Assembly (NCBI RefSeq): GCF_002155145.1
Contig: NZ_CP021323.1
Coordinates: forward strand, 3,520,632-3,584,631
Length of the DNA stretch: 64,000 nt
Origin: Kushneria konosiri
GTDB lineage: Bacteria > Pseudomonadota > Gammaproteobacteria > Pseudomonadales > Halomonadaceae
Direction of reading: 5' to 3'
Both the position numbers and the translations under genes were made by a program. Under the pieces are notes generated by a model. The model was not told the origin of the DNA and did no database searches. It was given only the letters and a program-made list of their open reading frames with translations. Positions 8,654 through 20,688 of this stretch are shown piece by piece; positions within the stretch are counted from its first letter, which is position 1, and the number at the start of each line of letters is the position of its first letter.

Positions 8654-10117
8654 TTAAGTGGAGGTACCGCCGACCGTCATGACATCGAGCTTCAGGGTGG
8701 GCTGACCAACGCCCACCGGTAGAGATTGCCCATCCTTGCCACAGACGCCCACCCCGGTATCCAGTGCCAGATCATTGCCAATCATCGAGATGCGCCCCAT
8801 CGACTCGGGGCCATTACCGATCAATGTCGCGCCGCGTACCGGGATGGTAATCCTGCCGTTCTCGATCAGATAGGCCTCGCTTGCCGAAAAGACAAAGCGA
8901 CCCGAGGTGATATCGACCTGCCCACCGCCAAAGCTTGAGGCATAAATGCCGTGATCCACCGAGGCGATAATCTCGTCGGGATCATGCTTACCGGCGAGCA
9001 TATAGGTATTGGTCATGCGCGGCATGGGCAAATGTGCATAGGATTCACGCCGTCCATTGCCGGTCGGCGCCATCCCCATCAGGCGCGCATTGAGACGATC
9101 CTGCATGTAGCCGGTCAGAATGCCGTCCTCGATAAGCGGCGTATACTGGCCGGGCGTGCCTTCGTCATCAACGCTCAGTGATCCTCGACCGCCGCTGCAG
9201 GTAGCATCATCCACCACGGTCACGCCACGCGCGGCAACCTGCTCACCAAGACGCCCGCTGAATGCCGAACTGCCCCGACGATTGAAGTCACCTTCAAGAC
9301 CATGTCCTACCGCCTCATGCAGCAATACGCCAGGCCAGCCATTGCCCAGCACCACCGGCAGTTGACCGGCCGGTGCATCGATGGCTTCCAGATTGACCAG
9401 CGCCTGACGAACGGCCTCTCTGGCATACTGCTCGGCCACATCCTGATTGACGAACTGCGTCAGCGAGAATCGACCGCCGCCACCAGCGCTGCCGCGCTCA
9501 CGGCGCCCACCGCGAGCGGCGATGACCGACACGTTGAAGCGGACCAGCGGGCGCAGATCCATCGCTTGGGTGCCATCACTGTTTTGCACCATCACCGCGT
9601 CATAGGAAGCACTCAGGGAAACGCTGACCCGCGTCACGGCTGGGTCCGCCGCTCGTGCAATCCGATCGGCACGCTGGAGCATGGCGACCTTGTCGTCGGC
9701 GCCCAGCGAATCAAGCGGATTACCGCTGTCATAACGCGGCACAACCGTCACCGGCGCCTCGACTGCGACCGGCGCTGTGCGCTGACCGGCCCGCACGATC
9801 AGCGAGGCGGTATGCGCCGTGCTGGCAATGGCTTCACGACTCAACTGATTGGAGTAGGCAAAGCCGGTCTGCTCGCAGTGCTGAGCCCGAATACCCAGAC
9901 CGCTGTCGATGCTGTAACCGGCCTCCTTGACCTCGCCGTCTTCCAGCGCCCAGGACTCGCGCCAGCTGCGCTGTAAAAAGATATCGGCAAAATCGATGCC
10001 TGGCCCCATGGCGCTTTCAAGCCCTTCATGGAGCGCGGCATCATCTAGCCCGTGAGCCTCGAGCAGCAGAGCCCGGGCCTCATTCGATCGAGTGTTCGAA
10101 GGGGATGGCGTTGTCAT
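8654..10117 (-). CDS. tldD: Metalloprotease TldD
   Basis: 487 residues, close to E. coli TldD. The zinc site [11 protein letters not shown] (HExxxH) lies near residue 265, and the C-terminal GGxVD and [10 protein letters not shown] segments are conserved. TldD is the catalytic half of the TldD-PmbA protease. The ATG at 10117 overlaps the yhdP stop by one base (TGATG), so it is the last gene of the mreB-to-tldD run. A 7-bp inverted repeat (8643-8649/8669-8675) spans its stop codon and could contribute to termination, but lacks a T-run. Confidence 0.95.
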   Translation of the reverse strand: MTTPSPSNTRSNEARALLLEAHGLDDAALHEGLESAMGPGIDFADIFLQRSWRESWALEDGEVKEAGYSIDSGLGIRAQHCEQTGFAYSNQLSREAIASTAHTASLIVRAGQRTAPVAVEAPVTVVPRYDSGNPLDSLGADDKVAMLQRADRIARAADPAVTRVSVSLSASYDAVMVQNSDGTQAMDLRPLVRFNVSVIAARGGRRERGSAGGGGRFSLTQFVNQDVAEQYAREAVRQALVNLEAIDAPAGQLPVVLGNGWPGVLLHEAVGHGLEGDFNRRGSSAFSGRLGEQVAARGVTVVDDATCSGGRGSLSVDDEGTPGQYTPLIEDGILTGYMQDRLNARLMGMAPTGNGRRESYAHLPMPRMTNTYMLAGKHDPDEIIASVDHGIYASSFGGGQVDITSGRFVFSASEAYLIENGRITIPVRGATLIGNGPESMGRISMIGNDLALDTGVGVCGKDGQSLPVGVGQPTLKLDVMTVGGTST

Positions 10118-13100
10118 CAGCGCGTATGCTCCAGCTTGACCTGTGGCGTCTCCCAGGGACCCGCCACGTGATAATGAACCTGCGACACCCGGTCCAGCCA
10201 GGGCTCGAACAGCTTGTGTAATAGATAAAGCACACCACCCACCTGAGGAGCCCCTACCAGCACGGCGGCCAGCGGTAGATTCTGGGTCACCGGCACGGTC
10301 ACGCCCAGATGGGCATCCAGCGTACGTTCGGGTATATCCACCTGTCCAGCCACTGAAAAATGAGTGGCAGCCCCATCAAAGAGTACAGGATCCACCGTGC
10401 GTATGACGCCCTCATGCAGCGTCGCGCGGGCCTTGACCGATTTAAAGGCAATCCCCGAGCGGGTGACATCCGAAAAATTGAACTGCAGTCGTCGTATCAG
10501 GTTATCCAGATTCAGCAGTGACACCAGATTGGCCCAGCGTGACTGAACAAAGGTCAGCCGCCCACTGCCGAGCTCTGCGTTGATACTGCCATCAGCGCTT
10601 GTCACATCAAATTGCCAGGGCGCCCCCGGCCAGGCCAGCTTCGTATGGATGCTGGCCTGATCGGTCTGCAATACGTTCTCGATGCCAAGAGATGCCATGG
10701 TTTTGCCCAGATCTCCTGCACTGGCCTCAAGACGAAGGCGCGTCAGACTGGGCAAACCACCGGCCTCTTCCCACACCAGCTCTCCATCGGCATCAAGATC
10801 GCTCATGCGAATGCGCAGCGGCGAAATATCGATGCGCTGATCATCGGAGTGCCAGCGGCCGGAAAGACTGCCCAGTGTGCGCCCATCGAGTCGCACCTGA
10901 TCAACATCAAACTCGCCATCTCCCAAGCTCGCCAGCCCTTCCGGATAGGCCGTCAACGCCTTGTCAACGGCCTTTCCTGAACCACCGGACGTCTCGCTGG
11001 TGCGTTTGGCCTCGGTGATCAAGGGCGTCAGATCCAGCCAGTCGATATGAACGGCCACCGGTAGCGCCGGATTGTCACGCCAGTCCGCCGTACCGCTTAG
11101 AAAGGAGCTCTCTACACTGGCGTGCCAGTCATTGCCCCGTACGACCCCCAGCCCACGGGCACTGCCCAGACAGGTCACCCCGAACAGGACACAGTCGGTA
11201 TCGACCGAAATGCGTTCGATGGGCGAAATCTTCTGTGATGGCGCATCCGGACGCCGACGGCGACTGTTGTCATCGGCGGTATCGGAAAGCTGTGAGATGG
11301 CCAGCTGCCAGGCCACCAGATCCAGTCGATCGGCATGCCAGTTGACCTGCCAGTGCTCCTGATCGGGCCAGTCGATCCCCTCGGGCGGCATCCGCTCCAG
11401 CCAGACCTGGCCCTGATGGCTGTTGTGACGCCAGCGCGCGCGCACAAGATCACCCACTTTCAGCTCGCCGGCACCACTACCCACATCAACATCAAGCGTC
11501 AGCGGCAGTGTAGTATCGGGGGATTTTTGAAAGGGCTGGGGCAGCTGCAGTGACAGCCCTTTCAGCGGCGTCTGCACATGGATTTGCGCGCCGCCGTCGC
11601 CCAGCGTGATCTGCGCGGTATAGTCGATCGGGCCGTGAACGATGGGAATGATATTCTCAAGCCCCAGCCAGCCGGCCACCCCTTCTGCGTAGCCGTGTCC
11701 CGAAATATCGATTCCGCCGTCCATCAAATGCAGGCGCGCCCTGACCGGCCCGTCAAAGACGCGAGCATCCAGCGTCCCGGTAATGGTGCTTTGCTGATGA
11801 CGATAGCCGTAATGGGCGTGGCCTTCGACATCGGTTACGGTCAGATCCGACTCCCTCGAGTACAGCGTACCGCCGTTTAACAGGGCATCACCATCAATGG
11901 TGACCGCCTCGGGGTTTGTGGTCGGGAGAGACACATTGACCGAGCCGATCAAACTGCCGCTGGTACGCCAGGTGTTGAGCGTCTCGCTCAGGGACTGATC
12001 TTCAAGCGGGGCCTTCTGTAGCAGCGACAGCAGATTCCCGGCATCGCCGGTGACCAGCGCAGAGAGCGTAAACTGCTGATCATGCAGTGCAGCCTTCGCC
12101 CCGCGCGATACCATGCCCATCAGATTGGCATGGGTAATGTCGGCATCGAAATTGTTGCCCGACATCGTGAAACGACCATCAAGGGCAGTGACCGGCGGCC
12201 AGCCCTCCTGCCAGGTCATGCTGACATTGCGCGCCTCAACCGACAGTTTGACCTTGTCTTCCTCGGGCGCATCGGGTCGGTCATCATTGAACACCAGTCG
12301 CAGCGCCACATTTCCCTTCGGAATGTCGGCGCGGTGAATGCGCTTGTCCAGCCAGACCCGTACCTCGGGGTCATCAATGGCGCGCACGGGCAGCCACTCT
12401 CTTGGCTTGTCGGCAGACACATCTTCAAAGGCAACATTCATGTCAAAATGCTCGGGCTTACCCGGCGGTGCCGTCAGGGCGAAGTCTCCCTGTGCCTGGG
12501 CACCACGATGCTCCAGCTTGATGTCGCGACCGCCAAAGCGAATCTCGCCATCATCGCCGACATTGAAGAAAAGCCGTCCGCTGACGTTTTCAAGCGTCCA
12601 TGGCGTCAGAAAGACCTCCGGCAGATTCAAAACGGTCTCTTGCGCACCGAACTGCACCTGCGTATCAAGCCCCTCGGCCGTCAACCAGCCGTCGACCGGC
12701 CCAAAACCGGGAATCTGCTGTACGGGCTGCCCCGAAACGTTCTTGAGCGCCGCGCGCGTTTCGATGGGGCCTCCTTCACGACGGCGAAGGGAGACACCTT
12801 CTACACGCCCCTTGAGCGCCATGCCTGCCAGCATCCGGCGGCTTTCTCCGTCCGGCAGTGGCAAAAGATCCGAAATGGCCGAGATATCGTCGAGCGCCAG
12901 AGGCGTGGTAGTGACGCTGAAATCGGCAAAATCACCTGCAGCGTCAAGCTCGATTTCCTTGGGCAGCAGCGACAGCGCCTGCCCGTCACGCGCAAGCCCA
13001 AGTTGTTCGACACCACCGTGCCAGCGCCCCTCCGGAGTGCGTTTGACGCCGGCTTCCAGCATCATGTCATTGAGAGTAAAGGCCGAGCCACGGTGAGTAC

Positions 13101-13998
13101 CGGAGAGCTCGGGCACGTTGAGCGATAGCCGAGCAGACGTCATGTCGCCCTTTTGCCAGCCTGCCCAGAGGGATGCCTGACCGCGGGCATTTTCGACGTC
13201 ATAATTCGGCCAGAGCCCATCCCAGAGGCTTGCCAGACGACGGGCCTGGTCAGCCTCGACCTTGATCTGAAGCTGTCCATCAAGCGGGGAGAGATGATCG
13301 AAGCGACCCGCCAGCCTGAAGCCGGCATCATTGGCATCCTCCCAGCGCGCCGAAACCAGCACCGTTTTCGAACCGCTTCCAGCCTCGCCAACGGCCACCC
13401 GGTCGAGCAACAGCGAAGGATGCCTGGCCGGCGCCTCATCCGAGGCCTGATCATCTGAAGCCCCCTTTGGCGGGCGGGGATGAAAGTTGATACGGCCATT
13501 TTCAAGATCGGCCGATTGCTGCATCAGTGCCTCGACCCACGTCGTTACGCGCTCGGGCGTAAACTCGAAGGGCTGATCGTTATTATCCTTTCGGGAAGGC
13601 CCCCATCCCCACTGCCCTGGCGCAGTCTCGTAGAGATCGAGCGTGGCATCGCGCGCGCGAAGCGAAGACAGTTTCAGGCTCTGCCCGGCCAGCAGGTCGA
13701 AGACATCAAGGTGCGCATCGAGTGCCCCCAGCGATACCAGCGAGCGTGTCCCCTCGTCGCCATTCAGGGCGAGGTTGTTCAGCGACACTACCAGGTCGCG
13801 CCCCTCAAGCTCGACACGCAGGTCCTGCCAGCGCACATGGTATTGCGCCGGTAGATCCAGCAGTTCGAGGACCTGCTGCTGCAGGCCAGGCTGGTTGAGC
13901 ACACCAAGGCGCAGCGACGTGGTCAACACCGCCAGCAGCAGTAAAATGATCGCCAGCAGGGTCAGCAGCCAGCGCGTCAGGATTCGAAGCGAAGACAT
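10117..13998 (-). CDS. yhdP: AsmA-like envelope lipid transport protein YhdP
   Basis: 1293 residues from the ATG at 13998, which starts 2 nt after the rng stop; an in-frame start at 14034 would overlap rng. An N-terminal membrane anchor ([15 protein letters not shown] onward) is followed by a very long beta-rich region of DUF3971 and an AsmA-type C-terminus (about residues 1080-1250). YhdP, with TamB and YdbH, forms a hydrophobic groove across the periplasm thought to move phospholipids to the outer membrane. The size matches the E. coli protein (about 1266 residues). Confidence 0.93.
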   Translation of the reverse strand: MSSLRILTRWLLTLLAIILLLLAVLTTSLRLGVLNQPGLQQQVLELLDLPAQYHVRWQDLRVELEGRDLVVSLNNLALNGDEGTRSLVSLGALDAHLDVFDLLAGQSLKLSSLRARDATLDLYETAPGQWGWGPSRKDNNDQPFEFTPERVTTWVEALMQQSADLENGRINFHPRPPKGASDDQASDEAPARHPSLLLDRVAVGEAGSGSKTVLVSARWEDANDAGFRLAGRFDHLSPLDGQLQIKVEADQARRLASLWDGLWPNYDVENARGQASLWAGWQKGDMTSARLSLNVPELSGTHRGSAFTLNDMMLEAGVKRTPEGRWHGGVEQLGLARDGQALSLLPKEIELDAAGDFADFSVTTTPLALDDISAISDLLPLPDGESRRMLAGMALKGRVEGVSLRRREGGPIETRAALKNVSGQPVQQIPGFGPVDGWLTAEGLDTQVQFGAQETVLNLPEVFLTPWTLENVSGRLFFNVGDDGEIRFGGRDIKLEHRGAQAQGDFALTAPPGKPEHFDMNVAFEDVSADKPREWLPVRAIDDPEVRVWLDKRIHRADIPKGNVALRLVFNDDRPDAPEEDKVKLSVEARNVSMTWQEGWPPVTALDGRFTMSGNNFDADITHANLMGMVSRGAKAALHDQQFTLSALVTGDAGNLLSLLQKAPLEDQSLSETLNTWRTSGSLIGSVNVSLPTTNPEAVTIDGDALLNGGTLYSRESDLTVTDVEGHAHYGYRHQQSTITGTLDARVFDGPVRARLHLMDGGIDISGHGYAEGVAGWLGLENIIPIVHGPIDYTAQITLGDGGAQIHVQTPLKGLSLQLPQPFQKSPDTTLPLTLDVDVGSGAGELKVGDLVRARWRHNSHQGQVWLERMPPEGIDWPDQEHWQVNWHADRLDLVAWQLAISQLSDTADDNSRRRRPDAPSQKISPIERISVDTDCVLFGVTCLGSARGLGVVRGNDWHASVESSFLSGTADWRDNPALPVAVHIDWLDLTPLITEAKRTSETSGGSGKAVDKALTAYPEGLASLGDGEFDVDQVRLDGRTLGSLSGRWHSDDQRIDISPLRIRMSDLDADGELVWEEAGGLPSLTRLRLEASAGDLGKTMASLGIENVLQTDQASIHTKLAWPGAPWQFDVTSADGSINAELGSGRLTFVQSRWANLVSLLNLDNLIRRLQFNFSDVTRSGIAFKSVKARATLHEGVIRTVDPVLFDGAATHFSVAGQVDIPERTLDAHLGVTVPVTQNLPLAAVLVGAPQVGGVLYLLHKLFEPWLDRVSQVHYHVAGPWETPQVKLEHTR

Positions 13999-14000
13999 GA

Positions 14001-15461
14001 TCACATCAGTACGATGTCGTACTGCTCCTGACAATAATGCTGTTCCACCTGAAAGCGGATGGTCTTGCCAATAAAACTTTCCAGATCAGCCACCGCCGTC
14101 GACTCCTCTTCATGCAGTCTGTCTACCACGCTCTGGGCGGCCATGACCAGATAGGTATCCGGCGAATAGGCCCGCTCCTCTCGCATGATTTCGCGGAAGA
14201 TCTCATAGCAGACGGTCTCCGGGGTCTTGAGCGTGCCACGTCCCTTGCAGACAGGACACGGCTGGCAGAGCACATGCTCCAGGCTCTCTCGGGTCCGCTT
14301 GCGCGTCATCTGCACCAGCCCCAGCTCGGTGACGCCGGACAGTCGGGTCCGCGCATAATCGCGTTCAAGCGCCTTTTCCAGCACCCGTAGAACCTGGCGC
14401 TGATGGTCGCTGTCGAGCATATCGATGAAATCGATAATGATGATGCCGCCAAGGTTGCGCAGTCGAAGCTGTCGAGCGATCGCCGTGGCCGCTTCCAGAT
14501 TGGTCTTGAAAATGGTCTCTTCAAGATTGCGATGTCCCACAAAGGCGCCGGTATTGACGTCAATGGTGGTCATCGCCTCGGTCTGGTCGATGATCAGATA
14601 GCCGCCGGACTTGAGATCGGCACGGCGCTCCAGCGCGCGCTGCAGCTCATCCTCGACCGAAAAGAGGTCAAAGATGGGTCGCTCGCCCGGATAATATTCG
14701 ATGCAGGACTCCAGCGCCGGCATCAGCTCTCGAGCAAACTCTCGCAGTCGATCATGATTTTCCCGCGAATCAATCCGGATGCGCTCGATTCCTTCACGCA
14801 TGACATCGCGAAGCGTGCGGGTCGGTAATGCCAGATCTTCGTAAAGCACGGCCGGTGCCTTTGTGGCCCGACGTGCCACATCGATCTTGCGCCACAACCT
14901 GAGCAGAAACTGCATGTCAGCGGCCAGCGACTGCTCATCGACCCCTTCGGCCGCCGTACGAATGATGAAGCCACCGACAAGCCCATCCCGCGCCCCGGCC
15001 TGAGCATTGACCATCTCGCGAAGACGTTCGCGTTCCGCGTCGTCCTCGATACGCTGGGAAACACCGGTATATGCTGCTCCCGGCATATACACCAGATAGC
15101 GCGAGGGAATGGAGAGCTGCGTCGTCAGACGCGCCCCCTTGGTCCCCATGGGATCCTTGATGACCTGCACCACCAGCGCCTGCCCTTCATGCACCAGCGT
15201 TCGAATCGGCGCGGCCTCCTGGCCGGGGTGGCCGGCAGGCATCAGTTCATGGGCGTGAATAAAGGCCGTTCGGCTCTGACCAATGTCGACAAAGGCTGCC
15301 TGCATTCCCGGCAGTACCCGGACGACCTTGCCCATATAGATATTGCTGACAATGCCCCGGCACTGGTCTCGCTCGATCCAGGCCTCCTGCAGCACGCCAT
15401 TTTCGACCACGGCCACCCGGGTTTCCATGGGCGTCATGTTGATCAGGATTTCACCGCTCAC
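14001..15461 (-). CDS. rng: Ribonuclease G
   Basis: 486 residues from a GTG at 15461, chosen because AGGAGG stands 7 nt before it and the protein then begins with the standard SGEILINMTPMETRVAV. S1 RNA-binding domain at about residues 35-125, then the RNase E/G catalytic domain with the Mg2+ aspartates in TIDVNTGAF and IIIDFIDM, and the zinc-link cysteines in CQPCPVCKGRG. RNase G matures the 5' end of 16S rRNA and helps mRNA decay. It lacks the long C-terminal scaffold of RNase E. The start overlaps the end of maf by 11 nt. Confidence 0.95.
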   Translation of the reverse strand: MSGEILINMTPMETRVAVVENGVLQEAWIERDQCRGIVSNIYMGKVVRVLPGMQAAFVDIGQSRTAFIHAHELMPAGHPGQEAAPIRTLVHEGQALVVQVIKDPMGTKGARLTTQLSIPSRYLVYMPGAAYTGVSQRIEDDAERERLREMVNAQAGARDGLVGGFIIRTAAEGVDEQSLAADMQFLLRLWRKIDVARRATKAPAVLYEDLALPTRTLRDVMREGIERIRIDSRENHDRLREFARELMPALESCIEYYPGERPIFDLFSVEDELQRALERRADLKSGGYLIIDQTEAMTTIDVNTGAFVGHRNLEETIFKTNLEAATAIARQLRLRNLGGIIIIDFIDMLDSDHQRQVLRVLEKALERDYARTRLSGVTELGLVQMTRKRTRESLEHVLCQPCPVCKGRGTLKTPETVCYEIFREIMREERAYSPDTYLVMAAQSVVDRLHEEESTAVADLESFIGKTIRFQVEQHYCQEQYDIVLM

Positions 15462-16071
15462 AACGCCCCTCCTGTTCGCCATTCTCGCTGACAAGCCAGG
15501 GCGTCACGCCCTGTCGGGCAAGCAGTTGCGCCGTTTCGCATAGCGGCAGACCGACAATACCCGACCAGCTGCCCTCAATACGCGAGACAAACATCGCTGC
15601 CCCGCCCTGAAGTGCGTAACCGCCAGCCTTGTCGCGGCCCTCACCACTGCCAACATACGCGCTGATTTCGTGCTCATGCATCAGGCGAAAATGAACGTCG
15701 CTGGTCACGCAGGCCTCGAAAAGCCCGGCAGGCCCGATCACGGCCACGGCGCTGATCACCTGATGCGAGCGGCCGGACAGTTGTCCAAGCCATGACCGGG
15801 CCTGCTCATCATCGACCGGCTTGCCCAGGATCTGTCCATCCAGCGACAGCGCGGTATCGCCCCCGAGCACAGGCAGTGACGTGCCCGTCAAATGCTGACC
15901 CGCCAGTGCCTTGGCACGGGCCAGGCGCACCACATAATCGACGACAGGCTCACCGGGTTGCGGCGTTTCATCCAGATCCACCGGGCAGGCGCGCGCGGAC
16001 ACCCCAATGGTCGAGAGCAGTTCAAGGCGCCTTGGGGACGCCGAAGCAAGAATCAGATCAGGCGATGACAT
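15451..16071 (-). CDS. maf: Maf family nucleotide pyrophosphatase (YhdE type)
   Basis: 206 residues from the ATG at 16071. The Maf motif LASASPRR is at residues 8-15, and GGDTALSLDG, GKAGGYALQG-type and VGLPLCET segments follow in order. The mreBCD-maf-rng position identifies it as the YhdE subgroup, which hydrolyses dTTP/UTP and modified pyrimidine triphosphates, rather than the YceF subgroup. The Shine-Dalgarno sequence before 16071 is poor, and the in-frame codons upstream to 16119 are not typical of the family. Confidence 0.92.
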   Translation of the reverse strand: MSSPDLILASASPRRLELLSTIGVSARACPVDLDETPQPGEPVVDYVVRLARAKALAGQHLTGTSLPVLGGDTALSLDGQILGKPVDDEQARSWLGQLSGRSHQVISAVAVIGPAGLFEACVTSDVHFRLMHEHEISAYVGSGEGRDKAGGYALQGGAAMFVSRIEGSWSGIVGLPLCETAQLLARQGVTPWLVSENGEQEGRCER

Positions 16072-16155
16072 GCGTATGGGATATCCGAAAAAAGGGCTGC
16101 AAGGGGCGCCCCGATTCACCGAACGGCATCAGGTCTGGCAAAAGCGAACGGAAAA

Positions 16156-16632
16156 TCAAAAGGAGGCAAAGCGTCGTCGTACGATCTGCATCAGGGTAAA
16201 CAGCCAGGGCCATAGTATGCCACCCAGAAGCGCGGCATAAACAAACTCGAGATGAAGCGGCGCCCCCAGTAAAATAGCCCGCAGCCACTGCTCGAAAAGC
16301 TGCATCAATGCCAGCACGACCGTGACCAGCATGGCCTGTCGCCATAGCGCATAAATACGCATGCGCTGGTACAAAAGCAGCGTCAGAAAGGCAATGGCGG
16401 CATACAGCAGCGCGTTCTCACCCAGCGGCGTGCCCTGTAGTAGATCAATCAGCATCCCGACCAGAAAGCCGTGAAAGACCCCCACCCGATATGGCGTGAT
16501 GATGCACCAGTAAATCAGGATCAGTCCCACCCAGTTGGGTCGCCATAAAAGCCACTCTTCAGGCAAAGGCATGACCTGAAGAATCAAACCACACAGAAAG
16601 GACAGTGGGATAACCGCCGAATAGCCTCTCAT
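16156..16632 (-). CDS. mreD: Rod shape-determining protein MreD
   Basis: 158 residues, nearly all hydrophobic, with about five membrane helices as usual for MreD. Conserved pieces include PNWVGLILIYW near residue 33 and GFLVGMLIDLLQGTPLGENAL near 55. MreD is an inner-membrane part of the Rod elongation complex with MreB, MreC, RodA and PBP2. Its ATG overlaps the mreC stop as ATGA. Confidence 0.93.
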   Translation of the reverse strand: MRGYSAVIPLSFLCGLILQVMPLPEEWLLWRPNWVGLILIYWCIITPYRVGVFHGFLVGMLIDLLQGTPLGENALLYAAIAFLTLLLYQRMRIYALWRQAMLVTVVLALMQLFEQWLRAILLGAPLHLEFVYAALLGGILWPWLFTLMQIVRRRFASF

Positions 16633-17599
16633 TGACGCGTCTCCTGACGATCGGGGCGAACCACTTGAAGGGCCGCATCGACGGCTTCAGGACTCAGCCG
16701 CTCACGGGTGGGCTTGAGCTGATCGTGGGTAAACAGCAACAGGAAATTGCGGCTGCGATCAAGCTGCGCGACGGGTCTGACATCCACTGTTGCAAAGGGT
16801 GTGCCGGCATTGCGCACAATCCGGCTGACGCGCGCCACCGGATAACCTTCCGGAAAACGTCCGGTCAGACCCGAAGTCACCAGCAGGTCACCCTCGCGAA
16901 TATCGGTGTTGTTGGGCACGTTATCCAGCGTCAGATGATCGGGCTGGCCGGCACCGCGCGCGATAAAGCGCAGGCCATTGCGATTGACCTGGACAGGCAC
17001 CGAATGACTGGCATCGGTGATCAGAAGCACTCGACTCGAGTAGCGCGAGACCGAAATGATCTGGCCGACCAGCCCCGCCGAATCCACCACCGGCTGGCCG
17101 CTATACACGCCGCTTTGCTGGCCGCGGTCAAGAATCATCTGCTGCAGAAAGGGATCATTGTCGAGCGTCAAGAGTCCCGCCGTCAGCCAGGGAATTTCCT
17201 GACGCGGCGCGGCCTTCAAAAGCTCACGCAGGCGAATGTTTTCCTCGGAAAGACTGGCCATGCGCTGAACGCGCTGTGAGAGAGTCAGAAGACGCTCGCG
17301 AAGTCGGCGATTGTCATTGACCAGCCGGGTCTGATCACTCAGTGCCAGAGAGGCCAGACTCAACCCTCGTGCCGGCAGGCTGACCACCCACTGTACCGGG
17401 GCGACCACGGTGGAAATCTGGGCACGCACGTCATCCATCCAGCTCATGCGCTGGTCGGCAAACATGAGAAAAGACGCCAGAATGACGCACAGAATCATTC
17501 GGTAACCGGGAATGGGACCGTGCGAAAAAAGCGGTTTGATAGGCCTTCCTCCCGCGAACCGTATGCAGCCGGCGCAAGGCGCGCCGGCTGCCGCTGACA

Positions 17600-17600
<1 letters not shown>
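16629..17600 (-). CDS. mreC: Rod shape-determining protein MreC
   Basis: Up to 323 residues: a short cytoplasmic start, one membrane helix (MILCVILASFLMFAD), a coiled coil (about 85-130) and the paired beta-barrel periplasmic domain. MreC organises the Rod complex in the periplasm. The start is uncertain. The ATG at 17600 overlaps the mreB stop (TGATG) but adds about 20 residues unlike the family. Homologues usually begin (M)KPLF..GP, and here that reads IKPLFSHGP with an ATC at 17540-17538 preceded by GGGAGGAA at good spacing. The next ATG (17498) would cut off conserved residues. The outer limit is given. Confidence 0.93.
17565..17591. repeat. Strong hairpin between mreB and mreC
   Basis: An 11-bp perfect GC-rich inverted repeat (GCAGCCGGCGC at 17565-17575, GCGCCGGCTGC at 17581-17591) with a 5-nt loop lies just after the mreB stop in the minus-strand transcript. 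No T-run follows. It may limit read-through or protect mreB mRNA, lowering mreC/mreD relative to mreB. Confidence 0.7.
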
Positions 17601-18646
<1,046 letters not shown>

Positions 18647-18860
18647 TCACCTGGGCCAGACCGGAACTTGTGCGGATGCAAACGGTATCATCGCCGTCAT
18701 GATGCGGCAAGCAGCCCGCCTGCCATGCTGTCGCTGCTTATGATACCTTCTTCCTACCACGTGGCCTCCCTTCTTTTTGTTGGTTTTATGCAGCCCGACG
18801 AGAAGTTGGACGGTCACACTTTTGCCATTCAACCCTGCATTGTTCAAAGGTAGAACCGCC

Positions 18861-19148
18861 ATGGCTATTGAACACGCCAATGTTCTGCGCGCAGCGCATC
18901 TGGCCCGTCTGGGCGTGAGTGATGCCCAGGCGGAACGCTATGTCGACGATCTGTCTCGCATTCTCGAGATGGTCGACCGGCTTTCCGAGATCGACACCGA
19001 AGGCGTCGCCCCGCTGTCCCACCCGCTGGATGCCACCCAGCCGCTGCGCGCTGACGAGGCGATCGAAGCCAACCGCCGCGACAGCTTTCAGAAGATCGCC
19101 CCGGCCACGGCAGACGGCCTTTATCTGGTGCCGCGTGTGGTTGAGTGA
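18861..19148 (+). CDS. gatC: Asp/Glu-tRNA amidotransferase subunit GatC
   Basis: 95 residues, as usual. Conserved helical start VLRAAHLARLGVSD and the loop APLSHPLDATQPLRADE. GatC is the small chaperone-like belt subunit that holds GatA and GatB together. ATG at 18861 gives the normal start; an open extension upstream to 18777 is rejected. The protein ends 84 nt before gatA. Confidence 0.94.
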   Translation: MAIEHANVLRAAHLARLGVSDAQAERYVDDLSRILEMVDRLSEIDTEGVAPLSHPLDATQPLRADEAIEANRRDSFQKIAPATADGLYLVPRVVE

Positions 19149-19232
19149 TCGACTGACACCCTGACCGGCCTGACATGCGACAGATCAGAGACACTGCCCC
19201 GACCCCGGGCAGCCAAGGAGTTAAAAGCCCCC

Positions 19233-20684
19233 ATGCATGACAAGACACTTGCCGAACTGGCCCGCGGCCTGGCTGCCGGTGACTTTTCCAGTCGTGAACT
19301 GACGAGTTCGCTGCTTGAGCGCATCAAGCGCCATGACGGCGCGCTCAACAGCTTTATCACGGTCACCGGCGAGCAGGCGCTCAAGGAAGCCGATGCAGCC
19401 GATGCCCTGCGCCAAAAGGGCGAGGCCGGCATCCTCAGCGGCCTGCCGCTGGCCTACAAGGACATTTTCTGCACCGAGGGCGTGCGCACCAGTGCCGGCT
19501 CGAAGATGCTGGACAACTTTATCGCCCCCTATAACGCCACCGTGGTGGAAAAGCTTCGCCACGCCGGCACGGTCAGCCTTGGCAAGACCAACATGGACGA
19601 GTTCGCCATGGGCTCTTCCAACGAAAACAGCTATTACGGCCCGGTCAAGAACCCCTGGAACCCGACACTGGTTCCCGGCGGCTCCTCGGGCGGCAGTGCC
19701 GCTGCCGTGGCGGCTGGTCTCGTTCCGGCCGCGCTGGGCACCGATACCGGGGGGTCGATCCGCCAGCCGGCAGCCTTTTGTGGCATTACCGGTCTCAAGC
19801 CGACCTACGGGCGGGTTTCACGCTACGGCATGATCGCCTATGCCTCGAGCCTTGATCAGGCCGGCCCCATGGCCCGCACGGCCGAAGACTGCGCCATGCT
19901 GATGAACGCCATGGCCGGCCATGACGCACGCGACTCCACAAGCGTGTCGCGCCATGTGCCCGACTACACCCAGGGGCTGGACAAGCCGCTCAACGGTCTC
20001 AAGATCGGTCTGCCGGTGGAGTATTTCGGTGAAGGCCTGTCCCCCGAGGTCGAGACAGCGGTACGTGAGGCGGTCCGGGTCTACGAGTCCCTCGGCGCTC
20101 AGGTCATTGATGTCAGCCTGCCGCATACCAGCATGGCGATTCCGGCCTATTACGTCATTGCCCCGGCCGAGGCCTCTTCCAACCTGTCCCGCTTTGACGG
20201 CGTACGTTTTGGTCACCGCTGCGATGACCCGGCAGATCTTGAAGACCTCTACAAGCGCACTCGCGCCGAAGGCTTTGGGGACGAAGTCAAGCGCCGCATC
20301 CTGATCGGCACGCATACCCTCTCGGAAGGCTTTTTCGATGCCTACTATCGCAAGGCACAGCAGATTCGCCGCCTGATCCGCCAGGATTTTCTTGATGCCT
20401 TTACCCGCGTGGATGTCCTCATGGGGCCGGCTGCGCCGACCACGGCCTTCGAGCTGGGGGCCAAGGCCGATCCGGTGCAGATGTATCTGCAGGACATCTA
20501 CACCATCGCCATCAACCTGGCCGGCATTCCCGGCATCAGCGTGCCGGCCGGTCTGGTCGACAATCGTCCGGTAGGCCTTCAGATTCTGGGACCGCATTTC
20601 GGCGAGGCCCATCTTCTCAACGTGGCGCATGTCTATCAGCAGGCCACGGACTGGCATCAGCGCCGGCCCGAGATCAAGGAGTAA
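19233..20684 (+). CDS. gatA: Asp/Glu-tRNA amidotransferase subunit GatA
   Basis: 483 residues. The amidase-signature triad is visible: K76 in LAYKDIF, S151 in GGSSGGS and nucleophile S175 in [12 protein letters not shown]. GatA releases ammonia from glutamine and channels it to GatB, which amidates mischarged Glu-tRNA(Gln) and/or Asp-tRNA(Asn). The presence of GatCAB implies that this organism forms at least one of these charged tRNAs indirectly. gatB starts 4 nt after its stop. Confidence 0.97.
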   Translation: MHDKTLAELARGLAAGDFSSRELTSSLLERIKRHDGALNSFITVTGEQALKEADAADALRQKGEAGILSGLPLAYKDIFCTEGVRTSAGSKMLDNFIAPYNATVVEKLRHAGTVSLGKTNMDEFAMGSSNENSYYGPVKNPWNPTLVPGGSSGGSAAAVAAGLVPAALGTDTGGSIRQPAAFCGITGLKPTYGRVSRYGMIAYASSLDQAGPMARTAEDCAMLMNAMAGHDARDSTSVSRHVPDYTQGLDKPLNGLKIGLPVEYFGEGLSPEVETAVREAVRVYESLGAQVIDVSLPHTSMAIPAYYVIAPAEASSNLSRFDGVRFGHRCDDPADLEDLYKRTRAEGFGDEVKRRILIGTHTLSEGFFDAYYRKAQQIRRLIRQDFLDAFTRVDVLMGPAAPTTAFELGAKADPVQMYLQDIYTIAINLAGIPGISVPAGLVDNRPVGLQILGPHFGEAHLLNVAHVYQQATDWHQRRPEIKE

Positions 20685-20688
20685 CAAC

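Noticed and set aside
8643..8675. Inverted repeat GGTCGGC/GCCGACC as a terminator of tldD and darP
   Set aside because: The 19-nt spacer and absence of a T-run make it weak, and it overlaps the tldD stop codon; mentioned only under tldD.
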